Positions 44,864 through 53,956 of a stretch of DNA of 64,000 bases are shown here, in pieces (the stretch's first letter is position 1; each line of letters opens with the position of its first letter). Below the pieces are notes generated by a model, which worked only from the letters and a program-made list of their open reading frames with translations, searched no databases and was not told the origin of the DNA. The stretch lies in the NCBI GenBank assembly GCA_002305995.1, contig DBRN01000009.1:41616-105615 (forward strand). The letters run 5' to 3'. The DNA comes from Atopobiaceae bacterium UBA1367 (GTDB lineage: Bacteria; Actinomycetota; Coriobacteriia; Coriobacteriales; Atopobiaceae). The position numbers and the translations under genes were made by a program.

Positions 44864-44963
44864 CCGGCACGCCCGCATGACCACCTGGCGGCCATGCTTC
44901 ACCGGGCGCACGCAGGCTCCGCCACGGCCCACTCCGCTCCGGCCCTAACTTTTTTCTATCACT

Positions 44964-44998
44964 GAAAACAATTTTCTTAATATGAAAACCGTTTTCAT
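44964..44998 (+). promoter_or_regulatory. double operator, probably for the RpiR regulator
   Basis: Two palindromes, GAAAACAATTTTC (44964-44976) and ATGAAAACCGTTTTCAT (44982-44998), have centres exactly 20 bp apart, about two helical turns. A TAATAT hexamer between them (44978-44983) could be the -10 box of the esterase lipoprotein promoter. They lie in an unusually AT-rich patch. RpiR/MurR proteins bind such tandem inverted repeats. Confidence 0.75.
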
Positions 44999-45086
44999 GA
45001 TGCAACACGCACGCCGATCACGCTCATCGATACGGTTGAGCTAGCGTCACCGATCGGTCCGTCATTCGGGAAGAGGGAGAGAGATC

Positions 45087-46409
45087 ATGGCAAGCACAAA
45101 GCTAACACGTCGTGCCTTCATCGGTGCAGCCGGCACTGCCGGCCTGGCACTCGCCGCCTGCGGCAACGGTGGGTCGACAGCCTCAAGCGGCACGATCAAG
45201 GGCACCTACGAGATGCATGTTCAGGGCTATGACTGGGGTGCGGGCGTCGACAGGCTCATCATCACGCTCGACAACCCCATCGACGCCCTCGAGCCCACCG
45301 ATCTTGTGGTGAGCGAGCACAAGCAGACCACCGACTGGACCGCCGAGGACTTCCCCGTCATCGAGGCCGACTTCGAGCGCACCGTCACCGCCGCCAGTAT
45401 CAAGGACAACACCATCGAGCTCGAGCTCGCCTGCTCGCCGGAGGATGGCTCGCCCTTCCTGTACACCATGGCAACCGGGTACAACACCTGGAGCGACCCG
45501 TACGACATCAACATCTCGATCGCCGAGGGCGTCGAGCTCACCAGCAACGGCACGCCCGTGACCGAGTTCACCATCGAGCCAGTCGCCGCCGGCAAGACCA
45601 CCTCCGCCGACGCCTGGACCGTGGACTCCTTCGAGGCCACGGACGGCACCACCTTCCAGTACGCCGCCTGGGAGCCCCAGGAGGAGAGCAAGGGCCTGGT
45701 CGTCTGGCTGCATGGCGCCGGCGAGGGCGGAACCGACCACACCGACCCCTACATCACCATCCTCGCCAACAAGGTCGTCGCGCTCTCGGAGGACGAGTTC
45801 CAGCAGACCGTCGGCGGCGCGCACGTCGTGGCCCCGCAGAGCCCCACCATGTGGATGGACATCGACGGCAAGGGCACCTACATCTCAACCGAGAACTCGG
45901 ACAAGGTCCAGTCCATCTACACCGAGGCCCTCGAGGAGTTCATCGACTCCTACGCCAAGAAAGTCGGTGCCGACAAGATCGTGCTGGCCGGTTGCTCCAA
46001 CGGTGGCTTCATGACCACCTGGATGGCCATGAACCGTCCCGACAAGTACGCCGGCGTCGTGCCCATCTGCGAGGCCGTGCCCGACTCCCTCATCACCGAC
46101 GAGCAGATCGCCGGCCTCGTCGACCTGCCGATGTACTTCGTGTACTCCAAGGATGACACCACCGTCGATCCCAGCGTGTGCGAGGAGCCCACGATCGCCC
46201 GCCTGAAGGCTGCCGGCAAGACCGCCGAGACCCTGCACGTCTCCACCTCCGACAGCGTCATCGACACCTCGGGCGAGTTCACCAACGAAGATGGCTCCCC
46301 CTACCAGTACAACGGTCACTGGAGCTGGATCTACTTTGACAACAACGAGTGCGAGTGCGACGAGGATGGCATGAAGGCCTTCGACTTCGTCGCCGCGTGC
46401 CTCGCGTAA
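45087..46409 (+). CDS. secreted esterase lipoprotein (alpha/beta hydrolase, depolymerase-like)
   Basis: 440 residues. Signal peptide with Arg pair (LTRRAFIG) and lipobox LAAC (Cys25). An N-terminal beta-rich domain (about 35-180) resembles the Ig-like domain of bacterial carbohydrate or PHB-type esterases. The hydrolase domain has GLVVWLHGAGEGG, nucleophile elbow AGCSNGGFMTTW (Ser about 303) and probable Asp in YSKDDTTVD; the His is probably in YNGHWSWIYF. It is surface-anchored, perhaps removing ester groups from dietary or host polymers. Control by the upstream RpiR protein is suggested by the operators. Confidence 0.88.
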   Translation: MASTKLTRRAFIGAAGTAGLALAACGNGGSTASSGTIKGTYEMHVQGYDWGAGVDRLIITLDNPIDALEPTDLVVSEHKQTTDWTAEDFPVIEADFERTVTAASIKDNTIELELACSPEDGSPFLYTMATGYNTWSDPYDINISIAEGVELTSNGTPVTEFTIEPVAAGKTTSADAWTVDSFEATDGTTFQYAAWEPQEESKGLVVWLHGAGEGGTDHTDPYITILANKVVALSEDEFQQTVGGAHVVAPQSPTMWMDIDGKGTYISTENSDKVQSIYTEALEEFIDSYAKKVGADKIVLAGCSNGGFMTTWMAMNRPDKYAGVVPICEAVPDSLITDEQIAGLVDLPMYFVYSKDDTTVDPSVCEEPTIARLKAAGKTAETLHVSTSDSVIDTSGEFTNEDGSPYQYNGHWSWIYFDNNECECDEDGMKAFDFVAACLA

Positions 46410-46443
46410 CGCCTGCCACCACCTGACCAGCACAGAGATGCCA

Positions 46444-46475
46444 GGAGCTGGGACCCTCTCGAGAGTCCCGGCTCC
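46444..46475. terminator. bidirectional terminator between two esterase genes
   Basis: GGAGCTGGGAC / GTCCCGGCTCC, an 11-bp stem with one T-G pair and a 10-nt loop, between convergent genes. Confidence 0.7.
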
Positions 46476-46503
46476 CGTGCGACAGTCCGGCTTCAGCGGC
46501 TGC

Positions 46504-47391
46504 TCACAGGAACCTGCGGAAGAAGGCGCACTCGTCGTCGTTGCATCGGGTGGCGTCGGGTGACCTCATGTCAAGATGGAACACGTGGCCAAGCGGCTCG
46601 CCCAGTCCGGCATAGACGTGCACCTCGTGCATGACGCCGAGCTCGGTGAGCCGTGCGTCCATCGGCGGCAGGTCGCCGCGCAGGAAATCACCGTCACAGG
46701 TCATGAGGTAGGCGGGCGGGAAGTCGGCGTTCGTGTGGCTGACCACGTCGATCAAGCGCAGCTCGCGCTCGTCCCCGCCATTGGGCAGAAAGTCACCCAT
46801 GAGCGCCGAGGTGAGGTCGGCCGGGTCATCGCTCAACGTGACCTCGTATGCCCCGCAGTTGAGCGCGATGGCCACGAGCCTAAGGTCCTGGGGCGCCCTG
46901 AAGTCGAACTCCGCCGCATAGCTCGGATCGGTGCACATGCCGCAGAAGAGGCCCAGCATGTGCGCCCCGGCCGAGTCGCCCACCGCAAAGACCGTGGCAG
47001 GGTCGCCGCCGTACTCGGCGATGTGGTCAACCGTCCAGGAGAAAGCCGCGCAGGTGTCCTCCATCGAGGCGGGATACTTGAACTCCGGCGCCAGGCGGTA
47101 GGTGAAGTTGACCACCACGAAGCCACGACGCGCGAGGTCCATGCAGTAGAGGTGATAGAGCTCCTTGTTGCCATAGACCCAGCCGCCGCCGTGAACCGAG
47201 ACGATGACCGGGAGGGACCCATCGGTGTCCGTACCCTCGGGACGATACACGTCAAGCGACTGCCACCTGGCATCCGGCCCGTAGGCGATGTCATCGAAGC
47301 GCTCGACGCCCGCAGGGTCGGGCACGCCCGCATCGCGAATGGCGTCACCTGCCGCGAACTGGGCACGAACCAGATCAGATGTTGCAGACAT
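46504..47391 (-). CDS. alpha/beta hydrolase, hormone-sensitive-lipase-like esterase
   Basis: 295-residue cytoplasmic esterase (family IV). Oxyanion motif HGGGWVYG at about 66-73, nucleophile GDSAGAHM (Ser about 140), and a C-terminal EPLGHVFHL His. Substrates are usually short acyl esters. It is convergent with the esterase lipoprotein; the pair could process acylated sugars or drugs outside and inside the cell, which is inference. Confidence 0.88.
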   Translation of the reverse strand: MSATSDLVRAQFAAGDAIRDAGVPDPAGVERFDDIAYGPDARWQSLDVYRPEGTDTDGSLPVIVSVHGGGWVYGNKELYHLYCMDLARRGFVVVNFTYRLAPEFKYPASMEDTCAAFSWTVDHIAEYGGDPATVFAVGDSAGAHMLGLFCGMCTDPSYAAEFDFRAPQDLRLVAIALNCGAYEVTLSDDPADLTSALMGDFLPNGGDERELRLIDVVSHTNADFPPAYLMTCDGDFLRGDLPPMDARLTELGVMHEVHVYAGLGEPLGHVFHLDMRSPDATRCNDDECAFFRRFL

Positions 47392-47477
47392 GACGATCTC
47401 CCTCCCAAGCCTCCCCTAGCATCATACGACCGCACGCCCTCGTCTTGCACGAGAAAGGCAGGAACATCCCCAGGCAG

Positions 47478-49103
47478 CTATCCCCGCGCGAGGTCGACCA
47501 GCTCGGCGAGGTCGTCGCGCCCCTCGACGTCGCCTGCGCCCCTCAGCAGCTCGCGGATGCCATCGTAGCTGGACGAGCCGGCATGGTCGGAGCCGCGCAG
47601 CATCATGCCGAGCTCGATGACCGCCGCCTGGAGGCGCCAGTCTCCACCGGGATCGCGCGACCAGTCGCCCTCCCCCACCGACCACGCCTGCTCGCTCGCA
47701 GCGCCGCCGTCCGCGGGAAGGTAGCGAACCGTGGCGGTCAGCCATTCGTCGCTCTGACCGTCACCGGAGGAGCCGGGACCGTATCTGAGGTCCGTCTCCA
47801 CGACCTCCTGGGCAGAGCCTTCCAACGCCACCTCGTAGGCCACGGTGAACTGGCTGCCCGGACCGACGTCGCCGGCATCGCGCTCGTCGTTGCGGAAGTC
47901 CTCGTCGGCCATGGCGCGGTTCTCGTAGCCGATCAGGCGGTACCCCTTCACCAGCGCCGGGTTGAACTCCACCTGCACCCTCACGTCATCGGCGAGGGGC
48001 ACCAGGTTGGCCGTCAGGTCGCTTCCCAGGACCTTCTCCGCCTCTTCCACGCAGTCGATGTAGTGGTACGAGCCGTTGCCGTGGTCGGCGAGCGTCTCCA
48101 TCTTGTTGTCCTTGTAGTTGCCCGACCCAAAGCCGAGCACCGACAGGTAGACTCCCGTCTCGCGCTGCCGGTCGACGTAGTCATGCAGGTCAGACTCGCT
48201 GCTCATGCCCACGTTCAGGTCGCCGTCGGACGCCATCACGATGCGGTTGACGCCGCCCTTGATGTGATTCCTCCGTGCCACCTCGTAGGCCATCCGGAGG
48301 CCCGCCTCGCCATTGGTGGACCCGTCCGCACGCAGGCCGCGCATGGCGCGCATGATCTGCGCGTGCGCGTCCCCGCGCGCGCCCTCGAGCACGACCTCCT
48401 CGACACCGGCATAGGTCACGATCGACACGCGGTCATTCCCGCCGAGATGCGACACCAGCTCGGCGAAGGCGTCCTTGAGCAGCCCCAGCTTGTCATCTGA
48501 GTCCATAGATCCCGACACGTCGACGAGAAACACCAGGTTGGAGCCCCTCTCCGCGATCGCGCTGGCCTCTGGCGCCGTGGCGAGGCCGATGGTCACGAGC
48601 TTGGTGTCCTCGTTCCAGGGGCAATCCCCCACATGCACGGTGGCGCCAAAGAGGTCGTCGCCCTCCGGGCGTGCGTAGTCGTAGGTGAAGTAGTTGAGCA
48701 GCTCCTCGATGCGCACGGCGCCTGCGGGGACCTCGTCTGCCGTGGCGCCGTCGCGCAGCATGCGCCGCACGTTGCAGTAGCTCGCCGTGTCCACGTCGGA
48801 CGAGACCGTCGAGAGGGGCCGCGTCCTGGCGGAGACGAACCCCGTCTCCTCCAGATGGGCGTACTCCTCGGTGTCCATCGGATCCCCAAGCCCCTCGACG
48901 GTCGTGCAGCCAACCTCACCTGTCGTCCAACTGCTGTCGTCGGGGGCGACGAGCCCCGTACTTCCCTTGCCCTCGGAGCCCACGGACGTGTTCCCGACGA
49001 TCTCCCGCATCGACCCACAGCCCACGAGCGCCACCGCGAGCGCGAGAGGGACTGCCGTCCCCACGATTGTCCGGACGGCCGGTTTCGCGAAACGATGTGC
49101 CAT
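47478..49103 (-). CDS. von Willebrand factor A domain lipoprotein (YfbK-like)
   Basis: 541 residues. Signal peptide with lipobox VGC (Cys29). A conserved N-terminal segment (TFSSDVDTASYCNVRRML-like, RIEELLNYFTYDY) typical of YfbK/YfbK-related proteins is followed by a VWA domain with MIDAS motif DVSGSMDSDDK (about 195-205), and a C-terminal beta domain. It is probably a surface adhesion or assembly factor in contact with other proteins through the metal site. It sits last in an operon with an ECF sigma factor and an anti-sigma-like protein, separated by a strong palindrome. Confidence 0.9.
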   Translation of the reverse strand: MAHRFAKPAVRTIVGTAVPLALAVALVGCGSMREIVGNTSVGSEGKGSTGLVAPDDSSWTTGEVGCTTVEGLGDPMDTEEYAHLEETGFVSARTRPLSTVSSDVDTASYCNVRRMLRDGATADEVPAGAVRIEELLNYFTYDYARPEGDDLFGATVHVGDCPWNEDTKLVTIGLATAPEASAIAERGSNLVFLVDVSGSMDSDDKLGLLKDAFAELVSHLGGNDRVSIVTYAGVEEVVLEGARGDAHAQIMRAMRGLRADGSTNGEAGLRMAYEVARRNHIKGGVNRIVMASDGDLNVGMSSESDLHDYVDRQRETGVYLSVLGFGSGNYKDNKMETLADHGNGSYHYIDCVEEAEKVLGSDLTANLVPLADDVRVQVEFNPALVKGYRLIGYENRAMADEDFRNDERDAGDVGPGSQFTVAYEVALEGSAQEVVETDLRYGPGSSGDGQSDEWLTATVRYLPADGGAASEQAWSVGEGDWSRDPGGDWRLQAAVIELGMMLRGSDHAGSSSYDGIRELLRGAGDVEGRDDLAELVDLARG

Positions 49104-49162
49104 GTCACGCCTCCTTCGTCTGTGCCTGCCCTAGATGGGATACGAGCGTCGTCACAGAAATG

Positions 49163-49194
49163 TCGGGCCTGTCGAGAGCTCTCGACAGGCCCGA
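49163..49194 (-). terminator. 32-bp perfect palindrome between anti-sigma-like and VWA genes
   Basis: TCGGGCCTGTCGAGAG followed immediately by its complement (16-bp arms, no spacer), in the 148 bp between the two genes. It could be a partial terminator within the operon or a separate terminator, with a second promoter for the VWA gene. Confidence 0.6.
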
Positions 49195-49251
49195 GGCCGC
49201 ATGCGCATGATGGACGCCCTGTTACGGGCGAGGCAAGGACGCCGTGCCGCG

Positions 49252-49974
49252 CTATTCCCCCAGCGCGAAGCAGTACCAGTAGGTGGTCTCGTCGCCATAG
49301 CGCACGGCGTAGCCCTCGGGGTCGTCGCGCAGCCGGTACACCTCGCAGGGCACCGTGTCGATGGCGTCCGCAGGGCTCGCGGAGGCCGCGCCCAGCGACT
49401 CCCCCACACGGGAGGCGTCCACCTCGACCGTATGCTGCGCGTCGACGAGCGCCGACAGGGTCATCCCGTCGCCGAGCCGCACGATGGGATAGAAGTCGAC
49501 CGTGTCGTGCGGCGTGATGTCGGCGGCTGACTCGGTGTCCTCCACGCTGACGTCCGAGGACCCGCCGACATCGCCCGGCGTCGCCTCGGTCTCCTTGTAG
49601 GTGACCGCCTCCTGGTCCCCTCCCCCGACGGCGACATCGGCTGTGGATGCCGACTTGTCATGCGAGCCGGTGGGCGCGATGCCGCTCAGCCGCACGACGA
49701 CGAGGGCCATGGCGACGGCGGCGGCTGCCATGAGCCACCTGCGCCTCCCCCTCCTGCGCGCGAGGGGGATGACCTTCGTGGCAGTGCCGCTGGTGCCGTG
49801 GTCGCTGTGCTCCGCGCCGGTGGGCCGCTCGTGCATCTCGGTCCCAGCGGCATGCGCCTCCTGCGCAGCCAGGAGATCTGCCAGCATCCTGCCCTGTGCC
49901 TCGTCGCTCAGCACGACCCCCTCGTATGCGTCATGGATCCGCTGGTCGAACAACCTGTCTTCGCCTGCCATCAT
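49252..49974 (-). CDS. anti-sigma-factor-like single-pass membrane protein
   Basis: 240 residues. A cytoplasmic N-terminus of about 75 residues (FDQRIHDAYEGVVLSDEAQGRMLADLLAAQ) is followed by one transmembrane helix (about 79-97) and a Ser/Thr/Asp-rich extracytoplasmic part. No zinc-binding anti-sigma motif (HxxxCxxC) is seen. Its ATG overlaps the stop of the ECF sigma gene by four bases, the usual sigma/anti-sigma arrangement, which is the main reason for the call. Confidence 0.72.
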   Translation of the reverse strand: MMAGEDRLFDQRIHDAYEGVVLSDEAQGRMLADLLAAQEAHAAGTEMHERPTGAEHSDHGTSGTATKVIPLARRRGRRRWLMAAAAVAMALVVVRLSGIAPTGSHDKSASTADVAVGGGDQEAVTYKETEATPGDVGGSSDVSVEDTESAADITPHDTVDFYPIVRLGDGMTLSALVDAQHTVEVDASRVGESLGAASASPADAIDTVPCEVYRLRDDPEGYAVRYGDETTYWYCFALGE

Positions 49975-50477
49975 GCCACACCTCCCAGCATGTCCCTCAG
50001 CAGCCTGCGCGCGTCACGCAGGCGATTGCGTATGGTCGAGGGCCTCTCCTCGAGCATCCGGGCGATCTCGCCTGTCTTGTAGCCCTCGTAATAGTGCAGG
50101 TAGACCACGTCCTTGTACTTTTCAGGCAGGCGCAGCACCGCATCGAGTGTCTCGTCGAGAGGCTCTGCCTGGCGAGGGTCGGCGGGCTCGCGTTCGGGCA
50201 GCCCCACCACACGCGTGCGCGCCGCGCTCTTGAGCAGGTCCTTGCACAGGTTGGACGCGCACACGATCAGCCACGCCTTCTCGTGCTCCTCGCTCTCGAA
50301 GCCGCGCGGGTGGTCGATGAGCTTCATGAAGGTCGCCTGTGTCGCGTCCTCGGCATCCGCCGTCGCCCTCAGAAAGGAGTAGCACACGCGATAGACCGTC
50401 TGTGCATGCCTCCGGAAGATCGCCTCGATGTCGCACGTCCCGCCCACGTCCGCCCCCTTCTGTATGGATACGACCAA
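49971..50477 (-). CDS. ECF-type RNA polymerase sigma factor
   Basis: 168-residue sigma-70 family protein with region 2 (FRRHAQTVYRVCYSFL, ATADAEDATQATFMKLI) and region 4 (LPEKYKDVVYLHYYEGYKTGEIARMLEERPSTIRNRLRDARRLL), without regions 1 and 3. It starts an operon with its probable anti-sigma partner and a VWA lipoprotein, suggesting an envelope response that controls surface proteins. The target promoter is unknown. Confidence 0.92.
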   Translation of the reverse strand: MVVSIQKGADVGGTCDIEAIFRRHAQTVYRVCYSFLRATADAEDATQATFMKLIDHPRGFESEEHEKAWLIVCASNLCKDLLKSAARTRVVGLPEREPADPRQAEPLDETLDAVLRLPEKYKDVVYLHYYEGYKTGEIARMLEERPSTIRNRLRDARRLLRDMLGGVA

Positions 50478-50572
50478 GGTCGTGGGTTTGTCGGCTGCCT
50501 TAGAGGATAGCGGAGGACCGGTCGCCCGAGCGATGAGGCCGACGGGCAGCGCGTCTCCTTGCGTCGCGCCAA

Positions 50573-50619
50573 GGGATGGGCCCTGCAGTCGGCATCATGT
50601 CGACTGCAGGGCCCATCCC
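50573..50619 (-). terminator. 19-bp perfect hairpin after the XRE membrane protein gene
   Basis: GGGATGGGCCCTGCAGTCG, a 9-nt loop and the exact complement, 22 bp beyond the stop codon at 50641. It also stands upstream of the ECF sigma gene, insulating it. Confidence 0.82.
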
Positions 50620-50640
50620 TCGGCGGTTCGCGACCTGAGC

Positions 50641-51627
50641 CTAGCGCTCTCTGCCGAAGGCGACATGCACCAACGGGACGATGCCGCAGAGGATGCCCCC
50701 GACCATCCAGGGAATCCAGAAGAACCGCGCGGGGAAGCTCTCGTGCGCATAGTTGCCGTAGAACATGAGCACCAGGGCCACGATGGTGGCAACCAGCATG
50801 ATGATGCCGCAGGTGGCGCCCAAGCGGCGCTCGCGACGCACCTTGGCGAGCACTCCAGACGCACGCTCCTCGCCCACGATGGAGGCAATCTCCTCCTCGG
50901 AGATCTCCGACAGGGCGTCGATGTTGTACTCCTCCACGTTGACACGACCGACGAGGAGGGCAGCGTGGACGATGACGCCCACGCCCAGGGCGATGCCGAC
51001 CAAGAACCCACCGTTGGCGGAGGTGGTCTCGGGAAGCGTCACACGCAGGGCAAGGGAGAGCAGGACCATCGCGATGCCTGCGGCGAGCTCGTAGCCAAAG
51101 AGACGCTGGATCCGCTCCTTCTGCTCGGACGGGTAGAAGTCCTCGACGAAGGGGTGGGCCTTCTTGAAGGCCTCGTTGGCAAACACGGTAGGCAGCAGCA
51201 CGAGCAGGCCGACGGTGATGAGGACGAAGAATGCCACGCCCGAGGCGGTGTCGGCGTCGTCCATCCAGGGGGTTGCGTCCTCGAGGAAGGCCCCGGCGGC
51301 AACCGCGAGAATGAGCAGCGCCACCGCGAGAGCCATGCGCCAGGCGAAGTTCCTCTTGTGCTCGTCATAGCCCGTCACGTCGGCAAGGGCCACCACAGGT
51401 GCCTGTGCGGGCTCGGGCTCCCGCCCGGTGAGGTCTCCCTGGACCAACTCGTCGATCGTGCAGTCGAAGATCTGGCAGACCTTGAGGAGCTTGTCCATCT
51501 CGGGGTAGGCCTTCTCCGCCTCCCACTTGGTCACGGACTGGCGGCTCACGCCCACGAGCATGGCAAGCTGCTCCTGTGTCATGTTGCGTGTGGCGCGAAG
51601 GTGCTGGAGGTTGTCACGAAAGCTCAT
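50641..51627 (-). CDS. XRE-family regulator with membrane domain
   Basis: 328 residues. A Cro/CI helix-turn-helix occupies about 5-60 (NLQHLRATRNMTQEQLAMLVGVSRQSVTKWEAEKAYPEMDKL), followed by about six hydrophobic segments in two or three pairs separated by charged loops. This architecture is widespread in Firmicutes and Coriobacteriia; the membrane part may sense envelope state. No neighbouring target gene is obvious. AAAGGAAGG-like site before ATG 51627. Confidence 0.88.
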   Translation of the reverse strand: MSFRDNLQHLRATRNMTQEQLAMLVGVSRQSVTKWEAEKAYPEMDKLLKVCQIFDCTIDELVQGDLTGREPEPAQAPVVALADVTGYDEHKRNFAWRMALAVALLILAVAAGAFLEDATPWMDDADTASGVAFFVLITVGLLVLLPTVFANEAFKKAHPFVEDFYPSEQKERIQRLFGYELAAGIAMVLLSLALRVTLPETTSANGGFLVGIALGVGVIVHAALLVGRVNVEEYNIDALSEISEEEIASIVGEERASGVLAKVRRERRLGATCGIIMLVATIVALVLMFYGNYAHESFPARFFWIPWMVGGILCGIVPLVHVAFGRER

Positions 51628-51867
51628 CGTCCGTTCCTTTCCTGCTGTGTGTGCGTTCGGTTGATGCCGGCACCACCAAGATTAGGGCAGCGCAGGGGCG
51701 CCCGCCACCAACCGGGGGCTGCATCTTGTCCCATCGCGGATGCTACCGCTGGTTGCATCCGCAGGTCAGGGGCCTGGCAACCTGTCGCAGGCCTGCCGAG
51801 GGCTCGGCCGGCCGACTCACCTGCGGGCCAAGCAGGCCTGCTGCTCGAGCCTGACCACCGGCAAGGC

Positions 51868-53295
51868 TCACAGGCCGTGATCCTCGTCGTAGGCGCCGGC
51901 CATGGCGTCCTCCATGGGATACACGACGGCCGTCTCGCTCTCGAAGCTGACCTCGACCGTGACCATGTCGGCCGAGGGGAACCAGCGCGTGGAGAAGACC
52001 ACGACACCACCGTTAGCATAGATCTCGATGGCAGAGGTGTCGACCAACACGCGCAGGTCGCTCAGGTGGTCGAGCGGCACCCGGCGGGCGATGCGTCCGC
52101 CGGCGACCCATTCGTCGGAGAAGGAGACCTCGAGTCTCTCCCCCGTGTAGACGATCCCGACGGCGTTGTCGTCGAGCACGAGCGCGCCCGCTCCCGCTAT
52201 GCCCTCGAGCACGATGTCCGCTCGATGCCCGTCGATGGCCGTGCGCGCACCTCCCGTCAGGGGGAGCGCCCCGCCGCGGCCAGCCTCGAGCTCCGGCACG
52301 GGATTCTGGCGCAACAGGCCGTCCTCGCCCATGGTGAGCAGACGTGGCACCGTGAGGCAGTGGATCCAAGGCATGCCGTTGGGCGAGCTGGTGCGGTTGT
52401 CCTCGAAGGTGCCCATCCAACCGATGAGGATGGTGCGACCCCGCTCGTCGACAAAGACCTGCGGGGCGTAGAAGTCGTAGCCGAGGTCCCACTCCACGAA
52501 GGTGCCCTCGTCGACCAGAACGGTGTCGAGGATGCTGTCCTCCAGCGGGAAGTAGCCCGCCTGCCACATGTTCTGCCACCGATCGACCTCGTAGGGCAGG
52601 CCCTGCGGGCAGACGGCCAGAAAGTCATGGCCGTCGATCTGCACGATGTTGGGGCACTCCCACATGTAGCCGAACGGGTTCTGGGAGTACACCTGCGACT
52701 TGATGCACCACGTGCGCCCGTCATCGGACCCGTACAGCAGCACCATGCCCTGGTCGTTCTGATCGCGTGCGCCCAGCAGCATCCACAGCTGGCCGTCCTG
52801 CTCCCAGACCTTGGGGTCGCGCACGTGCAGCGTGCAGACGTCGGGGTAGTCGGCGTTGCGCAGCAGGACGCTCTTCTCGGAGAAGCGAACGCCGTCCTCG
52901 CTGGTCACCAGGATCTCGTTGGCCTCGCGCCCGGTGTGGACGAAGTCCATGACGGCCTCGGGGTCGTCCTCGTACACCACGTTACCCGTGTAGTACAGGC
53001 ACATGAGGTCGCCCCCGTCGGAGGCCATGCCCTTGCGCACGCAGGCAGAGCCGGAATAGACGCCGTTGCGGTCCTCGGCGATGTCGGTCACCAGAGGGGT
53101 GCCGCAGTCCTTCCAGTGGAGGAGGTCGGTGCTCGTGAAGTGGCGCCAGTATTTGGTGTCGATGGCGGGCCAGACGGGATTGTATTGGAAGAACGCGTGG
53201 TAGACGCCACGAAATTGGCACAGGCCGTTGGGGTCGTTGAGCCAGCCGGCCTTGGGGGCGATGTGGAATCCGAGACGGTACCTCTCGTGGGCCAT
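51868..53295 (-). CDS. scrB: GH32 sucrose-6-phosphate hydrolase/beta-fructosidase
   Basis: 475-residue family GH32 enzyme. Nucleophile motif GWLNDPNG (Asp21), transition-state RDPK (about 158-161) and acid/base WECPN (about 212-216), with the five-bladed propeller up to about 330 and a beta-sandwich C-terminal domain. No signal peptide, so cytoplasmic. It splits sucrose, sucrose-6-phosphate or fructo-oligosaccharides. No sucrose PTS permease or ScrR regulator is adjacent, so the exact substrate remains open. Confidence 0.93.
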   Translation of the reverse strand: MAHERYRLGFHIAPKAGWLNDPNGLCQFRGVYHAFFQYNPVWPAIDTKYWRHFTSTDLLHWKDCGTPLVTDIAEDRNGVYSGSACVRKGMASDGGDLMCLYYTGNVVYEDDPEAVMDFVHTGREANEILVTSEDGVRFSEKSVLLRNADYPDVCTLHVRDPKVWEQDGQLWMLLGARDQNDQGMVLLYGSDDGRTWCIKSQVYSQNPFGYMWECPNIVQIDGHDFLAVCPQGLPYEVDRWQNMWQAGYFPLEDSILDTVLVDEGTFVEWDLGYDFYAPQVFVDERGRTILIGWMGTFEDNRTSSPNGMPWIHCLTVPRLLTMGEDGLLRQNPVPELEAGRGGALPLTGGARTAIDGHRADIVLEGIAGAGALVLDDNAVGIVYTGERLEVSFSDEWVAGGRIARRVPLDHLSDLRVLVDTSAIEIYANGGVVVFSTRWFPSADMVTVEVSFESETAVVYPMEDAMAGAYDEDHGL

Positions 53296-53637
53296 GGACG
53301 TGACGCTCCTCGTGACAAGGGGTGGTGTGGGCAGAGGGGCCGCACGTCCTGTCGGTGTGCGGCCCTATGGTTTATAACATGACCAAACCTGGATGACACG
53401 GCTCCCGCCAACTGGTATCGGGGTTGATGAAACCTTCACAACAGGCATGCGGAGCTTGGCGGTGGCGCGGGCATGAGACCCCCTCCCCCGTGCTTTCCGG
53501 GGACCTCCCTCGGCGTGCAGGAGTCGCAGGGCAGGCGGCTCGATTGTGAAGAAACCTGCATAACCAGCAGCCGTCGTTTGACTTCCGGGGGGAAGGCCCC
53601 TATAGTGTTCTTCCGCGCACACGGTGCGCCCAGACAA
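53296..53637. other. scrB leader/promoter region and tRNA promoter region
   Basis: 342 bp without a gene. Near scrB: a 9-bp hairpin GGGCCGCAC / GTGCGGCCC (53337-53365) in its leader and a GGTTT-N11-AAACC inverted repeat (53372-53392) over a TATAAA-like -10, a possible operator. The distal end carries the tRNA promoter. The middle shows nothing recognisable. Confidence 0.55.
53578..53606 (+). promoter_or_regulatory. promoter of the initiator tRNA gene
   Basis: TTGACT, a 17-bp spacer and TATAGT, about 30 bp before the tRNA 5' end. It is the best sigma-70-type promoter in the window. Confidence 0.8.
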
Positions 53638-53714
53638 TGCGGGGTGGAGCAGTCTGGTAGCTCGCCGGGCTCATAACCCGGAGGTCGTAGGTTCAAATCC
53701 TGCCCCCGCGACCA
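53638..53714 (+). tRNA. initiator tRNA-fMet(CAT)
   Basis: 77 nt with encoded CCA. All arms fold: acceptor TGCGGGG/CCCCGCG with a non-Watson-Crick first pair (T1-G72), anticodon loop CTCATAA, three consecutive G-C pairs in the anticodon stem (GGG/CCC), and T-loop TTCAAAT. The weak 1-72 pair and GGG/CCC anticodon stem are initiator hallmarks. The 3' part (from the anticodon stem) is duplicated at 63379-63426. Confidence 0.95.
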
Positions 53715-53721
53715 AAATTAC

Positions 53722-53756
53722 AGCCCTGACCTGGGAAAACAGGTCAGGGCTTTTTC
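53722..53756 (+). terminator. tRNA-fMet terminator
   Basis: AGCCCTGACCTG / CAGGTCAGGGCT, a 12-bp stem with a 6-nt loop followed by TTTTC, directly after the tRNA. A slightly diverged copy stands at 63434-63461. Confidence 0.93.
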
Positions 53757-53956
53757 GTTGTGGGGGAATTTAGTCGCCGGAAAAGTTTACCCCTGAGACC
53801 CCTTCTGGCCCAAATTATGAGCCTTCCGATAAGGGTTAAAACCCGACAAGAACGCTTATATTATCTACTTTTGATCTACGGAGCGCCCTCTGGGTTTGCC
53901 CCCTCACAGACGACGCTGGCGTCTACCTGCCCACGGGCCCCGGAGACGCCCAACGC

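Noticed and set aside
50428..53382. Very long plus-strand open frame (984 codons)
   Set aside because: It is antisense to the XRE membrane protein and GH32 genes and has His/Val/Gly/Ala-biased composition without motifs; it exists because of GC-rich third positions.
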